The notes: generated from the letters alone by a model not told the origin. Shown: positions 9,739 to 19,397, numbered from the stretch's first letter. The stretch: 64,000 bases of DNA from Nonlabens sp. MB-3u-79 (GCF_002831625.1 NZ_CP025116.1:992001-1056000), one strand, 5' to 3'. Translations and numbers: made by a program.

Positions 9739-10770
9739 CTAGGAATCAAGAATCTTGTTCAACCTATCTAGAACAGCTTTCACTTCAATGGTATTTGTGA
9801 TGTGTTCGTAAGTCTTCACTTTTTTATTCCCAAAAATAGAAGTAGGCACTAATGGAAATTGTTCTCTATTTACCCTTAGTTGATTCTCCATTGGTTGTGC
9901 ATAAGGAGCAAAACCTGCGTAGGGATGTGTGTTTCCCCACAATGTAATTACAGGAACTCCATACAAAGCTGCGAGATGTCCGTTACCACTGTCCATAGCA
10001 ATCATGGCGTCTAGATTAGAGATCACGGCTAGTTCGTTTTTAAAATCTTTAGTGCCAGCGAGATTGATCACGTTTTTATAAGAATTGGCAATCTCTTTTA
10101 ATTGTTCTGTTTCTTTTTTCCCACCACCGAAAAGCAAGATACTCACTTGATCGTTTTTTGCTATTTCCTTGACAATTTCTTTAGCCTTCTCTAGCGTAAT
10201 CGCTTTATTCTGATGTGCAGCAAAAGGCGCAAAACCTACCCATTTAGAAGAATTAAGTCCTATTTGTTCCTGGATTTGAGGTAAAAGGCTATGTTTAGGC
10301 AAAAACTCGGTTCCTTTTAATTCTATGTCAAAACCAAGGTCTCGTAGCACATCTGCATAGCGTTCGGTGCTGTGCTTTAAGGGCTGGAAAAAATCTGGGT
10401 CACTTACAAGTCGTTTCTTATCAGAGCGGCCTTTGTCGATTTTGGCTTTAGGAATTCCTTTAAGAAAAGCACGTAAGATTTTACTGCGCAGCACATTGTG
10501 AAAATCGGCTACAGCATGGATTTCTAGTGCTTTTATTTCTCTAGAAAGTTTATAAAGTCCAGAAATGCCTTTATGGACTCCATCCACATCTGCTTCTATA
10601 AAACTAATATCAGATAGGGGCTCTAGGATGGAACGGAACCTTTTTCGCGAAAGGGCTACGATTTCAACACTTGGGTAATCTCTTTTTAGAGCCAGTAAAA
10701 CAGGAACGCACATCGCCACATCGCCCATAGCGCTTAGTCTTATGACGAGTATGCGTTGAGGTACAGGCAT
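9739..10770 (-). CDS. Glycosyltransferase family 9 (heptosyltransferase-like)
   Basis: A 343-residue GT-B enzyme of the ADP-heptose:LPS heptosyltransferase family. The N terminus RILVIRLSAMGDVAMCVPVL is the standard first beta-strand and glycine loop. The C-terminal donor-site motif is MAMDSGNGHLAALYGVPV followed by TLWGNTHPYAGFAP. It probably adds a sugar to lipopolysaccharide core or a related surface glycan at the inner face of the cytoplasmic membrane. The exact sugar is not inferable. It begins 3 nt after the DUF4254 gene, so the two are cotranscribed. A decayed palindrome at 10640-10655 encodes ALSRKR. Confidence 0.9.
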   Translation of the reverse strand: MPVPQRILVIRLSAMGDVAMCVPVLLALKRDYPSVEIVALSRKRFRSILEPLSDISFIEADVDGVHKGISGLYKLSREIKALEIHAVADFHNVLRSKILRAFLKGIPKAKIDKGRSDKKRLVSDPDFFQPLKHSTERYADVLRDLGFDIELKGTEFLPKHSLLPQIQEQIGLNSSKWVGFAPFAAHQNKAITLEKAKEIVKEIAKNDQVSILLFGGGKKETEQLKEIANSYKNVINLAGTKDFKNELAVISNLDAMIAMDSGNGHLAALYGVPVITLWGNTHPYAGFAPYAQPMENQLRVNREQFPLVPTSIFGNKKVKTYEHITNTIEVKAVLDRLNKILDS

Positions 10771-10773
10771 GAA

Positions 10774-11382
10774 TTATTTTAAAGCTCTGAGGACTGGATT
10801 AAGTTCGTCATCATTGTACATTTTCATCTGCTTATACACTTTCATGTATTTGTTTCCTTTAGAGATATCTTCTAACAATTGATCAAGCGCAGTGGATAAA
10901 TCAATGCGTTGCTCTAGAAGAATGTCCAGTTTCTTTTGACAGGCGTTGATATGGTCTGTGGAAGCATCTGTACGAGTTGCTTCTTCATTCATGTGGTATA
11001 TTTTCAAAGCCAGAATAGACATGCGATCTACTGCCCATGCAGGACTTTCTGTATTGATAGTTGCACCATCTTTAATGTTTAGATCGCTGTATTGATCTAG
11101 AAAATAACCATCCACATATTCTACCATATCGGTGCGATCTTGATTGCTTGCGTCGATTTTTCTTTTAAGAGTCAGTGCGGCAATTGGATCAATTTGCGGA
11201 TCTCTAATAATGTCTTCATAATGCCATTGAACCGTATCAATCCAGCATTTGCGATACAATAAATGCTCGATAAGATGTGTATTGCGGTCGTAAGGATTTT
11301 CAAAACTCTGATCTACCGTATTTGCAACGTGGTATTTATCGATAACAGTTTGAAAAATTTTATTGGCTTTATCTGAAAACAT
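10774..11382 (-). CDS. DUF4254 domain protein
   Basis: About 202 residues from ATG 11382; an upstream ATG at 11403 would add seven residues (MHYKIII) and is less likely. The sequence FSDKANKIFQTVIDKYH at the start and EHLLYRKCWIDTVQWHYED near residue 45 match the DUF4254 family, an all-helical family of unknown function usually found beside glycosyltransferase family 9 genes in Bacteroidota. That same pairing is seen here, with a 3-nt gap. It has no signal peptide or membrane segment, so it is cytoplasmic. A role tied to the neighbouring transferase is an inference from position only. Confidence 0.82.
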   Translation of the reverse strand: MFSDKANKIFQTVIDKYHVANTVDQSFENPYDRNTHLIEHLLYRKCWIDTVQWHYEDIIRDPQIDPIAALTLKRKIDASNQDRTDMVEYVDGYFLDQYSDLNIKDGATINTESPAWAVDRMSILALKIYHMNEEATRTDASTDHINACQKKLDILLEQRIDLSTALDQLLEDISKGNKYMKVYKQMKMYNDDELNPVLRALK

Positions 11383-11424
11383 AATTATGATTTTATAATG
11401 CAAATATAAAGATTTACAATTGCT

Positions 11425-12321
11425 CTAGAATCTAAGAAAAAAGAGAATCAGCATGCTGATAAATGGAATCCATAAGAGTGACTCTTTAATGATTTTATTA
11501 TCAGTTTCTTGTATAAATCTAGCGATAAATATAGCTATTACTGGCAGTAAGAATAACGCGACACCTTCGATGACTAAAAATACAGCCCCACAAACACCAG
11601 CAAATCCTAATATAGAAAATCGCGAACGAGCACTTAATGAGATGTTGGGAAAACCGAGTAAGATAGCCATAGAAAAAAGAAACCCAACGCCCCCTATAAT
11701 TAAAGAAACGATAGTAGATAGCGACCATTCATTGGTCAAGTAATCAAAATTATAATCAAAGCCTTTAAACACTTGGATGAGGTAATCCGTTCCTATAAAT
11801 TGATCAAAAGTAAAAGTGAGCAACGCCACACAACTAACAGCAATAAAAGGAACCGTCCAGTATTTTATATTATTAGAAGCATAAAGAATAATACTTATAA
11901 ATATGACTAAGATCAATAAGGAAGTCCATGAATAAAATAGCGCAGCAATGGCTATCCAAAAAGAAGCGTCAAATATTTTTTTTACCAGACCCAGGCCAGT
12001 ACGCATACTGAGCAACCTTCTCAATGCGAGAAGAAAAAACAGATAAGCAGTAAAAGCCTCTACACTAGTTGAATATAAAGCTCCTATTACAAGTAAACAG
12101 CTGTGAATCCATAAAGAATAGGAGTTGTTTTGAGTGAGCTCATTTTTAAGAGTGGTAAATTGGAATAGCGCTATAGATCCCACAGCTGCAAAAGAAATCC
12201 ATATCAGACTCCAACCTAAATAGGGGTCGTGTACTACAAAATACCCAAGCATGAAACCCACCATCAAAAAAGTGATGATGAAATGAATGGGTTTACTGGT
12301 CTTAAAAAAACTGGTGAGCAT
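11425..12321 (-). CDS. DUF6427 family integral membrane protein
   Basis: 298 residues with about nine hydrophobic segments and almost no soluble domain (for example FIITFLMVGFMLGYFVV near the N terminus and ILGFAGVCGAVFLVIEGVALFLL near the C terminus). The flavobacterial family DUF6427 is recognised from its sequence and its usual setting between DUF4254 and DUF6341/purD. The function is unknown; the link to GT9 suggests envelope glycan work. It lies 42 nt upstream of the DUF4254 start and probably heads the DUF6427-DUF4254-GT9 operon. It is divergent from DUF6341, with only 46 bp between. Confidence 0.75.
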   Translation of the reverse strand: MLTSFFKTSKPIHFIITFLMVGFMLGYFVVHDPYLGWSLIWISFAAVGSIALFQFTTLKNELTQNNSYSLWIHSCLLVIGALYSTSVEAFTAYLFFLLALRRLLSMRTGLGLVKKIFDASFWIAIAALFYSWTSLLILVIFISIILYASNNIKYWTVPFIAVSCVALLTFTFDQFIGTDYLIQVFKGFDYNFDYLTNEWSLSTIVSLIIGGVGFLFSMAILLGFPNISLSARSRFSILGFAGVCGAVFLVIEGVALFLLPVIAIFIARFIQETDNKIIKESLLWIPFISMLILFFLRF

Positions 12322-12334
12322 AGAGATTTTTGAC

Positions 12335-12342
12335 TATTTTTG
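12335..12342 (+). promoter_or_regulatory. TAnnTTTG -7 box of the DUF6341 gene
   Basis: TATTTTTG followed by CA, 25 nt before the ATG at 12368, matches the -7 consensus of Bacteroidota primary-sigma promoters. No good TTG -33 element is seen. Confidence 0.5.
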
Positions 12343-12367
12343 CAGTAGCAACAAGCAATTTACAGAA

Positions 12368-12589
12368 ATGGAAACTTTATTAGACGCAATAGTAAGCTTA
12401 TTTGAACTTATTTTAATTCCTTTTAATGCTCTTAGAGAATTAGAGAATGAAAGTTGGTTTGCAGCAAATGCCGTATCATGGATCGCAATTCTTACCCTAG
12501 TGGTAGCTTTTGTTTACTGGATGTTACAACTTAAAAAGTACGATAAGGATGAGGACAAAACTCAAACTGGTCATTCTTTCTTAGGATAA
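12368..12589 (+). CDS. DUF6341 family small membrane protein
   Basis: A 73-residue protein starting at ATG 12368, METLLDAIVSLFELILIPFN. A longer frame from 12287 overlaps the divergent gene and crosses the promoter box, so it is rejected. One strong transmembrane segment (AVSWIAILTLVVAFVYWML) is followed by a charged tail KKYDKDEDKTQTGHSFLG. It matches the flavobacterial DUF6341 family, normally encoded next to purD as here. The function is unknown. It converges on purD with an 11-bp gap. Confidence 0.75.
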   Translation: METLLDAIVSLFELILIPFNALRELENESWFAANAVSWIAILTLVVAFVYWMLQLKKYDKDEDKTQTGHSFLG

Positions 12590-12600
12590 TCAATTACTTT

Positions 12601-13869
12601 TTATAGGTCAAAACCTATATCCTTACGATAATACATCTTATCAAAATGTAGTTTTTCTACATTTTGGTAGGATTTTTTTAGGGCCTGTTTGAAATCGCTT
12701 CCATAACTAGTTACGGCCATAACGCGTCCACCATTAGTTATTATTTTCCCTTCTTTTAGAGCCGTCCCAGCATGAAAAACGATGCTGTCCTCTACATTTT
12801 TCAAGCCTGAAACCTCCATTCCTTTGTCGTAATTTTCTGGATAGCCACCTGCTACACACATTATAGTGGTCGCGCTTCTGGAATCTATAGTGAGCTGTTC
12901 TTTGTGCAGTTCCGCTTTCGCGAAAGCGTGTAAATGAGCCAGCAAATCACTAGAAATACGAGGTAAGACTACTTCGGTCTCTGGATCACCCATTCTTACA
13001 TTATACTCGATAACTTCAGGTGCTCCATTCACAATCATCAAACCTATGAATACAAAACCTTTATAAACAATAGCTTCTTTTGCAAAACCTTCAATAGTAG
13101 GTTTTATCACATGATCTTCTATTTTTTGCATCAACACATCGTCTGCAAAAGGAACCGGAGAGACAGCGCCCATACCGCCAGTGTTCAGTCCTGTGTCGCC
13201 TTCTCCTATGCGTTTATAATCCTTTGCGGTAGGCATTATTTTATAGGAAGTACCGTCGGTCATGACAAAAACACTCATCTCAATTCCATCGAGAAATTCT
13301 TCTATGACCACTTTATTAGACGCAGCACCAAATTTTCCACCTACCAGCATTTCCTCAAGAGATTCTTTTGCTTCCTTAGCTTGTGGAATGATAAGTACTC
13401 CTTTACCTCCAGCAAGTCCATCTGCTTTAAGTACGTATGGGGGTTTCAGACTATCTATAAAAGCCATTCCTTCTTTTAAGGTCTCTTTTGTAAAACTTTG
13501 ATAAGCTGCTGTAGGAATGTTGTTGCGCTGCATAAATTCCTTTGCAAATTCTTTAGAACCTTCCAGAGCCGCGGCTTGTTGAGATGGACCTATTACATTC
13601 ACATGCTGTAATTCTTCTGTCTGAAAATAATCGTAAACACCTTCTACAAGAGGCGCTTCTGGACCAACGATAACCATAGAAATATCATTCTCAAGAACAA
13701 AGGCTTTGATAGCAGGAAAGTCGGTAATTCCTAGATCTACATTTGTTGCAATTTCATGAGTTCCAGCATTTCCTGGAGCTACAAATAATTTGGAAAGAAG
13801 AGGACTCTTAATAATCGAGTGTGCAAAAGCGTGCTCGCGGCCACCGCTTCCTAAAATGAGAACATTCAT
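12601..13869 (-). CDS. purD: Phosphoribosylamine-glycine ligase (GARS)
   Basis: The second step of purine biosynthesis: ATP-dependent joining of glycine to 5-phosphoribosylamine. The 422 residues begin MNVLILGSGGREHAFAHSII, the classical PurD N-domain loop. The ATP-grasp region contains YVLKADGLAGGKGVLI and EYNVRMGDPETEVVLPR. The length is normal. A perfect copy of the dispersed palindrome lies in the C-terminal half (12913-12928) and adds HAFAKAEL to the protein between conserved elements, evidently tolerated. A good promoter (13889-13921) sits just upstream, so it is likely monocistronic. Confidence 0.97.
   Translation of the reverse strand: MNVLILGSGGREHAFAHSIIKSPLLSKLFVAPGNAGTHEIATNVDLGITDFPAIKAFVLENDISMVIVGPEAPLVEGVYDYFQTEELQHVNVIGPSQQAAALEGSKEFAKEFMQRNNIPTAAYQSFTKETLKEGMAFIDSLKPPYVLKADGLAGGKGVLIIPQAKEAKESLEEMLVGGKFGAASNKVVIEEFLDGIEMSVFVMTDGTSYKIMPTAKDYKRIGEGDTGLNTGGMGAVSPVPFADDVLMQKIEDHVIKPTIEGFAKEAIVYKGFVFIGLMIVNGAPEVIEYNVRMGDPETEVVLPRISSDLLAHLHAFAKAELHKEQLTIDSRSATTIMCVAGGYPENYDKGMEVSGLKNVEDSIVFHAGTALKEGKIITNGGRVMAVTSYGSDFKQALKKSYQNVEKLHFDKMYYRKDIGFDL
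12913..12928. repeat. HIP-like palindrome, perfect copy, in purD
   Basis: CGCTTTCGCGAAAGCG, read as AFAKA within the PurD protein. Confidence 0.95.
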
Positions 13870-14254
13870 AGGTTGTGTTTATAGAATGCAAAAATAAGTT
13901 TTTGTCAAATTGAATAGCAAAGAACTGTCATACTTTATTCAATAGTTATAGTAATTATAAGAATGTAGTTGGAGAATAAATTTATATCCTCCATAAAGTT
14001 TAGGATTCTGAAAATTCAGATAGATGAAAAAGAATACTCCGCTAGCTATATATAATTCATGCTTTCAAAAGGGACCCTTCTAAAAGCGACACATAAATTT
14101 CAAGAATAAGTAAACTCAGCATCACTGCCGGAGTTCTTTCATGTGGTTCGGTTTTTCGAATAGTAGAAAAATTCGGCCTGCATTTGATTGGGAAATGTAC
14201 GAGCGCATCATATCTTGGTCTAAATAAACGATCTTTGATTCAAAACTATATAAA
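13870..14254. other. Intergenic region between purD and the PaaK-like gene
   Basis: 385 bp separating divergent genes. The purD promoter occupies 13889-13921. A 28-codon frame from ATG 14141 to TAA 14227 (MWFGFSNSRKIRPAF...) lies in the same frame as the PaaK-like gene; it may be a leader peptide, a remnant or chance. No other structure was found. Confidence 0.4.
13889..13921 (-). promoter_or_regulatory. purD promoter
   Basis: On the minus strand TTTG (13918-13921), a 21-nt spacer, and TATTTTTG (13889-13896) followed by CA fit the Bacteroidota consensus TTTG-N19-23-TAnnTTTG. The start codon is 19 nt downstream. Confidence 0.7.
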
Positions 14255-15541
14255 TTGCCTCTACAACTCTTTGACACCATATTAAAGCTACAAGGCTTTG
14301 AGATCGACAAGGCTCGTATGGCTTTTGATATATCAGATTTAGGCGATATAGAAAACCAACAACAAGCGATATTAAAATACCACTTTACCAATAATCATTT
14401 TTACAATAGCCTTGTAACTGATAAAACAGTTTCTTGGGAAGAATTACCTGTTTTAACCAAACAAAATTTACAGCAAGCCTTGCACAAGCGACTGAGTAAA
14501 GGCTTTACCACAAAAAACATCTTCAAAGGGAAAACAAGCGGTTCCAGCGGTCACCCTTTTACATATGCTAAGGATAAATATGCTCATGCCATGACTTGGG
14601 CAGCTTTTCATAAGGCCTATAAGCAACATGGAATCGATCTAAACACTTCATTACAAGCACGTTTTTATGGCATTCCATTAAGCGGAAAAGCAAGGTATTT
14701 AGAGCTTGTCAAAGATTTTGTAAGCTACCGCAAACGCTTTCCTATTTTTAATATGAACGAGGAAGTCCTGCAAGGCTTTGTCAACCAGTTTTCAAAACAT
14801 GACTTTGAATACATCAATGGTTATACGAGCAGTATTGTTTTACTAGCAAAATACTGTCAAAGCAAAAATATAGTTCTCAAAAGTAGTTGCCCAACACTCA
14901 AAATAAGCATCGTTACCAGTGAAATGCTTTTCCCAGACGACCGATTGCTTTTAGAAAAATGGCTAGGAATTCCAATAATTAATGAATATGGAGCAAGCGA
15001 AGTAGGATTGATCGCCATTCAAAATTCCAATGGGGATTTTGAAATTAATCAACAGAACCTTTTTGTAGAAGTAGTTAATGAAGATAACAGGCAAGTTCCT
15101 GATGGAGAAATAGGCAGAATTCTAGTCACCGATCTTTACAACAAAGCTAGCCCCATGATACGATATGAAATAGGGGATATGGGGAGTTTAGAAACCCTAG
15201 AGAATGGAACACGAGTTTTAAAACAGTTGCAAGGACGCACCAGCGACGTCGCTTTATTACCTAGTGGTAAAGTAGTTCCAGGGTTGACTTTTTATTATGT
15301 GACTAAAGCCATCATTAAGGAAGACCTGGATATTCTAGAATTTATAGTCATCCAGAAAAGACCTGCATTTTTTGAGATTCAATATGTAAGTAAAAGGGCT
15401 ATGAATACCGTTATAAAAAAGAACATTCAAAAAGCCATGGATCAATATTTAGAACCTGGATTATCATTAGAGTTCACAAAACTGGAAGTTCTCGACAGAA
15501 GCAAACGCGGGAAATTGAAGCAGTTTATGAGTGAGGTCTGA
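14255..15541 (+). CDS. PaaK-like adenylate-forming ligase (phenylacetate-CoA ligase family, CapK type)
   Basis: The 428-residue protein belongs to the AMP-forming ligase superfamily. The phosphate-binding loop KTSGSSGHPFTYAKDKYA lies at about 92-109 and NEYGASEVGLIAIQ near 245-258 is the adenylate-binding motif. CapK-type members of this branch occur in surface polysaccharide loci, as here, where their substrate is not known. The best start is TTG 14255: a TAA at 14225 blocks a longer frame, while the first ATG (14318) would drop family-like residues LFDTILKLQGFEIDKARM. Its 3' end overlaps the convergent GT2 gene by 17 bp. Confidence 0.82.
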   Translation: MPLQLFDTILKLQGFEIDKARMAFDISDLGDIENQQQAILKYHFTNNHFYNSLVTDKTVSWEELPVLTKQNLQQALHKRLSKGFTTKNIFKGKTSGSSGHPFTYAKDKYAHAMTWAAFHKAYKQHGIDLNTSLQARFYGIPLSGKARYLELVKDFVSYRKRFPIFNMNEEVLQGFVNQFSKHDFEYINGYTSSIVLLAKYCQSKNIVLKSSCPTLKISIVTSEMLFPDDRLLLEKWLGIPIINEYGASEVGLIAIQNSNGDFEINQQNLFVEVVNEDNRQVPDGEIGRILVTDLYNKASPMIRYEIGDMGSLETLENGTRVLKQLQGRTSDVALLPSGKVVPGLTFYYVTKAIIKEDLDILEFIVIQKRPAFFEIQYVSKRAMNTVIKKNIQKAMDQYLEPGLSLEFTKLEVLDRSKRGKLKQFMSEV

Positions 15542-16313
15542 TCTTAAGCTTCATGTTTCCCTTTACAAAAAACTGCTCATAAAAAAAGCGGCACAGCATC
15601 CAACTACTTTTGAGACTAGAATACCCCAAATGTTTCTTGTAAACTGCATAATTAAAAGGGATCAAATTCAGTTTGTTAGAAGATAGCCCATCGTCTGCTA
15701 GTCGATAACTGGCAATAGGTTCTTGAATTCCTATGGCAAAATCTGCTTGTTGAATCACGTCCAGCCACATGGCCCAATCTTGTCTTTTACGCAACGCTGG
15801 CATATAGAATTTACCTAGTTTTTTTGCGTTGTAGATTCCAGTAAGATTGCCTAGATAATTAGCTTTTAAGAGTTTCTGAAAGGTCAGTTTTTCAAATACT
15901 TGATGAATAAATTCTGGTTGATCTGGGGATGATTTGAAAATTTCATAAGCGCCATAACAAAAAGTAGCTTGCTGCTTTTTCATCGCCTGGAGCTGCACTT
16001 CTAGTTTATGAGGTTTCCATAAATCGTCTGCATCTAGGAATGCTATATAGGTGCCAGTTGCGGCTTCTACTCCTTTGTTTCGGGTGATTCCAGCTCCAAA
16101 ATTTGAAGCATTTTTTAAGTTGATAAAAGTTAGTTCTGAAGAGGTGTTTTTTGCAGCATAAGCTTTCGCGAAAGCGTAACTACCATCAGTACTACCATCG
16201 TCTATAACAATGATTTCTAAAGGTCGATGCGTTTGGGCTAGAATGCTGTCCAAGGATTCTTTTAGCGTTGTAAGGCTATTAAACGTTGGCGTTATGATAG
16301 AAACCAGGCTCAT
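15525..16313 (-). CDS. Glycosyltransferase family 2
   Basis: A 262-residue GT-A transferase. The N terminus SIITPTFNSLTTLKESLDSI and IIVIDDGSTDGSYAFAKAY form the nucleotide-sugar site, and FLDADDLWKPHKLEVQ is the DxD-type metal site. It resembles WcaA/EpsE-like enzymes that elongate exopolysaccharide or O-antigen repeat units on the cytoplasmic face. The gene begins directly after the stop of the WcaJ-like gene (16313/16314), so they are translationally coupled. The stretch YAFAKAY after the DDGS motif is encoded by a copy of the dispersed palindrome (16161-16176). Confidence 0.9.
   Translation of the reverse strand: MSLVSIITPTFNSLTTLKESLDSILAQTHRPLEIIVIDDGSTDGSYAFAKAYAAKNTSSELTFINLKNASNFGAGITRNKGVEAATGTYIAFLDADDLWKPHKLEVQLQAMKKQQATFCYGAYEIFKSSPDQPEFIHQVFEKLTFQKLLKANYLGNLTGIYNAKKLGKFYMPALRKRQDWAMWLDVIQQADFAIGIQEPIASYRLADDGLSSNKLNLIPFNYAVYKKHLGYSSLKSSWMLCRFFYEQFFVKGNMKLKIRPHS
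16161..16176. repeat. HIP-like palindrome, one mismatch, in GT2 gene
   Basis: AGCTTTCGCGAAAGCG, read as AFAKA within the glycosyltransferase. Confidence 0.9.
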
Positions 16314-17705
16314 TTAATAGGCCTTTTCTTCACCCTGAAACACATTTGCAATGGTTTTACTAATGATTCTTATGTCTAAAGCGATGTTCCAATTTTCGAT
16401 GTAATAAATATCGTTGCGCACACGGCCCTTAATATCTTCTTCTGTTTCTACTTCGCCTCGGTAACCACTCACTTGAGCAAGTCCTGTAATACCAGGTTTT
16501 ACAAAGTGACGCACCATAAATTTATCAATCCGCTCTGCATACATATGGGTGTGACTTACCATGTGCGGCCGCGGCCCAACCACACTCATATCTCCCAAAA
16601 GGACATTGAAAAATTGAGGTAATTCATCAACACTAGTCTTGCGTAAAAATCGACCTATCTTAGTAATTCTAAGGTCACCGCGCTTTACTTGATGTAAATG
16701 TGCGGTGGTATTAGGAACCATAGAACGAAATTTAAAGCAGGTGAACTCCTTGTAGTCCAGTCCATTGCGAGATTGTTTAAAGAAAACAGGACCTTTGGAC
16801 TCCATCTTTATAATAATAGCCACTAAAGGAGTGAGCCAAGACATCAGGCAAGTAATCACAAATAGGGAGAACAGAATATCAAAGGTTCTTTTTGCAAATT
16901 TATGAGCGATATCATCCAGTGGGATCTCTCTTAAAGATAGCACAGGTGTCAAACCGTAATAGTCGTATTGTAAATGCTTAGAGAGTACTGCTGTTGTATC
17001 AGGAATGAATTTAAGTGTTCTAAGGTTGTTATCTGCAAAATCGGTAAGCGCTAGGAGCTGCTCATTATTCAATTCGGTAACAGAGCAAAAAATTTCATCT
17101 ATTTTCTCCTGAATCACCCAACTCTTAAATTCAGATAGGGAAAAGGAACTCGCTGTGACGTCTATTAATTTTTTAGATCGGTAGCCCAGGTCTGTATGTA
17201 TTTTGAAAAAATCAAGAAGTTGTTGGGCGTCTTTGTTTTTACCTAAAATCACCACATTTCTATAATTACCACCCAACGCGCTGCGGTAGTTTTTAAGTAT
17301 AAAAAACAAGGATATTTTTACGAATGAAATACCCGTAATAGTAGCTCCAATATAATTGAATATAAAGGTAGATTCTCTGTTCAACTCATAGTAATACCCA
17401 AAAAACGCAAAGACCACAAACGCAAAAAACACAGACTGCTTAGCCAGACGTGACAGTAAAGTGGCAAATTTTGTGTTCCTACGTATTCTATAAAAATCCA
17501 GTTGCATGGAGACAATCACCCAGCAAATACCTATAAAAATACTATAAGTAAGTAAGTCAAAACTTTCTTTAAAAAAATAAGACGCAGCAAAAATGATAAG
17601 ACTCAAATCCACCAAATAGGAAATGGGTCTTATAAAGCCAGAAAAACGGCCATTGCGATAGGCGATACTATCTGCGGATATGTTTTGTAAAGTCTTTGTG
17701 GTCAC
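16314..17705 (-). CDS. Exopolysaccharide polyprenyl glycosylphosphotransferase (WcaJ-like)
   Basis: This enzyme starts a surface glycan by moving a sugar-1-phosphate from a nucleotide sugar to undecaprenyl phosphate. The 463 residues show four or five transmembrane segments up to about 130, a CoA-binding-like middle domain, and the bacterial sugar transferase domain in the last 190 residues ([13 protein letters not shown], then [31 protein letters not shown] and [14 protein letters not shown]). The first sugar (glucose, galactose or other) cannot be told. It overlaps the UDP-glucuronate decarboxylase gene by 38 bp, so the two are tightly coupled, and abuts the GT2 gene. Confidence 0.92.
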   Translation of the reverse strand: MTTKTLQNISADSIAYRNGRFSGFIRPISYLVDLSLIIFAASYFFKESFDLLTYSIFIGICWVIVSMQLDFYRIRRNTKFATLLSRLAKQSVFFAFVVFAFFGYYYELNRESTFIFNYIGATITGISFVKISLFFILKNYRSALGGNYRNVVILGKNKDAQQLLDFFKIHTDLGYRSKKLIDVTASSFSLSEFKSWVIQEKIDEIFCSVTELNNEQLLALTDFADNNLRTLKFIPDTTAVLSKHLQYDYYGLTPVLSLREIPLDDIAHKFAKRTFDILFSLFVITCLMSWLTPLVAIIIKMESKGPVFFKQSRNGLDYKEFTCFKFRSMVPNTTAHLHQVKRGDLRITKIGRFLRKTSVDELPQFFNVLLGDMSVVGPRPHMVSHTHMYAERIDKFMVRHFVKPGITGLAQVSGYRGEVETEEDIKGRVRNDIYYIENWNIALDIRIISKTIANVFQGEEKAY

Positions 17706-18657
17706 GTTTGTTTAAATCTTCTGTAGACAGTGATTTGAAATAGTCATAAGTTAATTTCATTCCTTCTTCACGACCTACTTTAGGTTCCCAATCGAGGATT
17801 TTTTTAGCAAGTGAAATATCTGGACGTCTTTTTAGAGGATCGTCTTGTGGAAGATCTCTATATACTACTTTTTGGTCGGTTCCTGTAAGGGCAATAATTT
17901 CTTCAGCAAAATCTCCTATTGTGATTTCGTTAGGGTTCCCGATGTTTACAGGATCTGAATAATCACTAAGCAGTAATCTATAAATTCCTTCTACTTGATC
18001 GTCCACATAACAGAAAGATCTTGTTTGCGATCCATCACCAAAAATAGTGATGTCTTCTCCTCGCAGTGCTTGACCCATAAAGGCAGGAATCACACGACCA
18101 TCATTGAGTCGCATTCTCGGTCCATAGGTGTTAAAAATACGTACGATGCGAGTTTCTAATCCATGAAACCTGTGGTAAGCCATTGTCAAGGATTCTTGAA
18201 AACGTTTTGCCTCGTCATAAACACCACGCGGGCCTATAGTATTTACATTACCATAATAGCTTTCATCCTGAGGATGTACTAAAGGGTCACCGTAAATTTC
18301 ACTAGTAGAAGCGATAAGTAGCCTCGCATTTTTTGCTTTTGCCAGACCTAAAAGATTATGTGTTCCTAGAGAACCTACTTTTAAGGTTTGTATAGGAATC
18401 TTTAAATAGTCTATGGGACTTGCTGGACTAGCAAAGTGTAAAATATAGTCTAGATCTCCAGCGACATGTACATAATTAGAGACATCGTGGTGGTAAAATT
18501 CAAAATCTTCAAGAGGGAAAAGGTGTTCGATATTTTTAAGATCGCCCGTGATCAGGTTATCCATTGCTACCACTCGGTAGCCTTCTTTTATAAAACGATC
18601 GCATAGGTGGGAACCTAAAAATCCGGCAGCACCAGTAATAAGAACTCTTTTTTTCAT
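17668..18657 (-). CDS. uxs: UDP-glucuronate decarboxylase (UDP-xylose synthase), SDR family
   Basis: It converts UDP-glucuronate to UDP-xylose with NAD. The 329 residues carry the Rossmann motif [16 protein letters not shown], the [10 protein letters not shown] and [14 protein letters not shown] motifs typical of UXS enzymes, and the catalytic YDEAKR (Tyr-x3-Lys). [17 protein letters not shown] closes the C terminus. As the first gene of the uxs-wcaJ-GT2 operon it suggests that the surface glycan made here contains xylose or a related sugar (inference). A promoter box lies at 18685-18692. Confidence 0.9.
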   Translation of the reverse strand: MKKRVLITGAAGFLGSHLCDRFIKEGYRVVAMDNLITGDLKNIEHLFPLEDFEFYHHDVSNYVHVAGDLDYILHFASPASPIDYLKIPIQTLKVGSLGTHNLLGLAKAKNARLLIASTSEIYGDPLVHPQDESYYGNVNTIGPRGVYDEAKRFQESLTMAYHRFHGLETRIVRIFNTYGPRMRLNDGRVIPAFMGQALRGEDITIFGDGSQTRSFCYVDDQVEGIYRLLLSDYSDPVNIGNPNEITIGDFAEEIIALTGTDQKVVYRDLPQDDPLKRRPDISLAKKILDWEPKVGREEGMKLTYDYFKSLSTEDLNKRDHKDFTKHIRR

Positions 18658-18684
18658 GTAAAACGTAGATCAGTTATAAGTTTT

Positions 18685-18692
18685 CAAAGATA
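18685..18692 (-). promoter_or_regulatory. TAnnTTTG box of the uxs-wcaJ-GT2 operon
   Basis: TATCTTTG on the minus strand, 27 nt before the uxs start; no clear -33 element. Confidence 0.45.
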
Positions 18693-18746
18693 GGAAAATT
18701 GAATGCGTGCTGACCCAGCTTTATTGGGAACAGCTAAAACAAGTTG

Positions 18747-19397
18747 TTAGATTACAGCATCCCCAAAAATAAATGGATTGGGATCGAGAATAATCTTCTT
18801 ATAATCCTCTAGCTCTTCTGTTGCTGCAACACCTGGAAAGTCTCCTTTATAAGTTTTCATATCGGTCATGATCTGAAAGTGCAGGTGTGGAGAATAACCA
18901 CCATTTTCTTCTGGTTTTCCTAAGCTTGCTATAATCTCGCTTTCGCGAAAGCGGAACCCCACAGACCATTTTTCCATGTCACTTATTGAGAGGTGGCCAT
19001 AAAGAGTATAGAGTTTCTTAGTGTTGAGATCGTGTTCCAAAATTAAGGTAGGACCGTAATTTCCAGCGTCGTCGTTGTGAGCATAACTGTGTACAACGCC
19101 ATCCATAAAGGCGTGAATACTAGTCCCTGCAGGAGCCCAAAGATCGATTCCCATATGAACATCTCGTACATTACCAGATTGAAATCGAGCCGATTTTCTA
19201 TACAAAGCACGCTGTTCTAAATAACCACCGTGAGCCACATATTTACCAGTAAGAGCACGTTGTTCTTGCAGGTACTTTTCAAAAACAGGAATGTCACTCA
19301 CATCATTCTCATCCCAAAAGGAATTTGCAACCGACAGATTTATAGGGAAATAGTCCTCTGAACTGTATTTAGGATCGATAAGGTGTTTAAATGTCAT
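18747..19397 (-). CDS. M23-family peptidoglycan endopeptidase-like protein
   Basis: About 216 residues from ATG 19397 (MTFKHLIDPKYSSEDYFPIN). A farther ATG at 19448 would add 17 residues with no known counterpart. The LytM/M23 fold is shown by HMGIDLWAPAGTSIHAF (HxxxD zinc ligands), LYGHLS and SPHLHFQ (HxH). No signal peptide or membrane segment is visible, unusual for a cell-wall hydrolase, so the site of action is uncertain. A perfect copy of the dispersed palindrome encodes FRFRES just before the C-terminal metal motif. It is divergent from the CoA transferase operon. Confidence 0.82.
   Translation of the reverse strand: MTFKHLIDPKYSSEDYFPINLSVANSFWDENDVSDIPVFEKYLQEQRALTGKYVAHGGYLEQRALYRKSARFQSGNVRDVHMGIDLWAPAGTSIHAFMDGVVHSYAHNDDAGNYGPTLILEHDLNTKKLYTLYGHLSISDMEKWSVGFRFRESEIIASLGKPEENGGYSPHLHFQIMTDMKTYKGDFPGVAATEELEDYKKIILDPNPFIFGDAVI
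18938..18953. repeat. HIP-like palindrome, perfect copy, in M23 gene
   Basis: CGCTTTCGCGAAAGCG, read as RFRES in the peptidase. Confidence 0.95.

Noticed and set aside
10640..10655. TTTTTCGCGAAAGG in the GT9 gene as a palindrome copy
   Set aside because: Only the inner 11 bases match; kept as a possible decayed copy and not counted among the 17.
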